From contig PCAX01000015.1 of the NCBI GenBank assembly GCA_002730795.1, forward strand, positions 7,964-15,107: DNA of 7,144 nucleotides, given 5' to 3'. A program made the translations under genes and the position numbers. The notes below the pieces were generated by a model that saw only the letters and a list, made by a program, of their open reading frames with translations, had not been told where the DNA came from and did no database searches. Of this stretch, positions 6,431-7,144 are shown piece after piece (within the stretch, counting starts at the first letter, position 1; the number at the start of each line of letters is the position of its first letter). The stretch comes from Chloroflexota bacterium (lineage in GTDB: Bacteria > Chloroflexota > Dehalococcoidia > Lucifugimonadales > Lucifugimonadaceae).

Positions 6431-6562
6431 GGGCTATTTACCAAGTAAAGAGACATTTCTCCGGTAGGTTGATATAAAAAATTCTATATTGATTACGTTG
6501 TTTGATTCGAGGATATGAGGATGCTTCACGATAACTGAACTTGATATCCTGAATATAAAAAA

Positions 6563-6568
6563 AAGGAG
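6563..6568 (+). promoter_or_regulatory. Ribosome binding site of the O-methyltransferase
   Basis: AAGGAG within an A-rich run, 9 nt before ATG 6578. It fixes the start of the truncated methyltransferase gene. Confidence 0.8.
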
Positions 6569-6577
6569 AACGAACAA

Positions 6578-7144
6578 ATGCTTACTTTGGTATCAGAACA
6601 ACTGGAAACGTATGCCGTCAATCACACTCAATATCATGATCATGGTGAGCTTTTACAAAAACTGGCGGAAGAAACTAATCGTACAATGGATTCACCGATG
6701 ATGATGTCAGGAACAACCGTTGGCAACTTGTTGAACACATTAGTTTTTGCTACTAATTCCAAACGGATTCTTGAAATAGGCACTTTTGTTGGATACTCAT
6801 CGCTGATGATGGCTATGGCTTTACCAGAGGATGGGGAGTTGATAACGTGCGATATAGATAAAAAATCAACTTCGCTCGCTCAAAAATATTGGAACCAACA
6901 TCCAGCTGGTCAAAGGATAGATCTACGCCTAGGACCGGCCATACAAACCATAGACAGTCTCAATCCAGAATTCGATATGGTTTTTATTGATGCCGATAAA
7001 CAAAATTACGTTGCTTATTATGAAAAGGTTTTACCATTATTATCCAGCAGTGGTTTGATAGTAATTGACAATGTCCTCTGGAGCGGCAAAGTACTAAATC
7101 CTATCGATGATGACACAATTGCCATCGACAAATTAAATAAAAAA
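6578..7144 (+). CDS. Class I SAM-dependent O-methyltransferase, caffeoyl-CoA OMT-like (3' end cut by window)
   Basis: The frame opens at ATG 6578 and is still open at the window edge after 189 codons; relatives are about 210-225 residues, so roughly 30 are missing. It belongs to the cation-dependent O-methyltransferase family (Methyltransf_3). Visible motifs are the SAM-binding ILEIGTFVGYSSL (64-76), the acidic strand end ITCDID (89-94), FIDADKQNY (136-144) and VIDNVLWSGKV (162-172). D138, D164 and N165 match the three metal ligands of plant caffeoyl-CoA OMT, with the same 26-residue spacing. Bacterial members methylate catechol-type hydroxyls on varied small molecules, or in some cases tRNA (TrmR). 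The product is cytoplasmic. It is divergent from the EF-G-like gene; there is no sign in the window of a pathway linking it to neighbours. Family is sure, substrate unknown. Confidence 0.92.
   Translation, partial: MLTLVSEQLETYAVNHTQYHDHGELLQKLAEETNRTMDSPMMMSGTTVGNLLNTLVFATNSKRILEIGTFVGYSSLMMAMALPEDGELITCDIDKKSTSLAQKYWNQHPAGQRIDLRLGPAIQTIDSLNPEFDMVFIDADKQNYVAYYEKVLPLLSSSGLIVIDNVLWSGKVLNPIDDDTIAIDKLNKK

Larger units (their letters stand above)
6347..6577. promoter_or_regulatory. Divergent intergenic control region (EF-G-like / O-methyltransferase)
   Basis: This 231-nt non-coding stretch separates two divergent genes, so it must hold promoters for both. It contains CTTGT-TG-ACAAG (6365-6376), the similar CTTG-TTT-CAAG (6421-6431), and a spaced repeat AGGATAT (6510-6516) / ATATCCT (6544-6550). 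For the methyltransferase I see several TTGAT boxes (6469, 6489, 6502, 6541) but none with a properly spaced -10, so its promoter is unresolved. No small ORF with a ribosome site is evident. Confidence 0.5.

Noticed and set aside
1..7144. CRISPR array, tRNA, rRNA, insertion sequence, toxin-antitoxin or phage module
   Set aside because: No regularly spaced direct repeats, no cloverleaf or transposase-like sequence, and nearly all of the window is explained by seven ordinary genes.

Overview
The window is ordinary protein-coding bacterial DNA. It is AT-leaning (by eye near 40% GC), gene-dense, with short intergenic gaps and Shine-Dalgarno-type ribosome sites. It holds seven genes, two of them cut by the window edges. 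I see no tRNA, rRNA, CRISPR array, insertion sequence or phage gene. The gene mix is an EF-G-2-type translation GTPase, a glutathione-independent formaldehyde dehydrogenase relative, an SDR, a Gfo/Idh/MocA oxidoreductase, an NHL propeller and a small cupin. This would fit a free-living heterotroph, for example a marine SAR202-like Chloroflexota genome. That placement is a weak inference from gene content and composition only.

Layout. On the minus strand, reading from about 3.2 kb down to 1, lie a small EutQ-like cupin (2927-3193), a six-bladed NHL propeller with a TTG start (1698-2720), a zinc-dependent PFDH-type dehydrogenase (515-1666) and an SDR oxidoreductase cut by the left edge (1-449). 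The last three are co-directional with gaps of 31 and 65 nt and look like one operon. The cupin is 206 nt upstream and may have its own transcript. Divergent from the cupin, across a 148-nt control region with an operator-like dyad, is a Gfo/Idh/MocA oxidoreductase on the plus strand (3342-4349). It converges, with 26 nt between stop codons, on the minus-strand EF-G-like GTPase (4376-6346). A 231-nt divergent promoter region then leads to a class-I-like O-methyltransferase cut by the right edge (6578-7144).

How they may work together. Three dehydrogenase or oxidoreductase genes, a cupin and a propeller protein side by side suggest a small-molecule catabolic or detoxification locus for an alcohol, aldehyde, sugar or diol. 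The substrate cannot be read from the sequence. The EF-G-like gene and the methyltransferase look unrelated to this group. I found no convincing new multi-gene system. The points most worth a second look are the dyad over the cupin promoter, a possible hairpin covering the ribosome site of the TTG-started propeller gene, and the loss of the usual active-site Asp in the Gfo/Idh/MocA enzyme.
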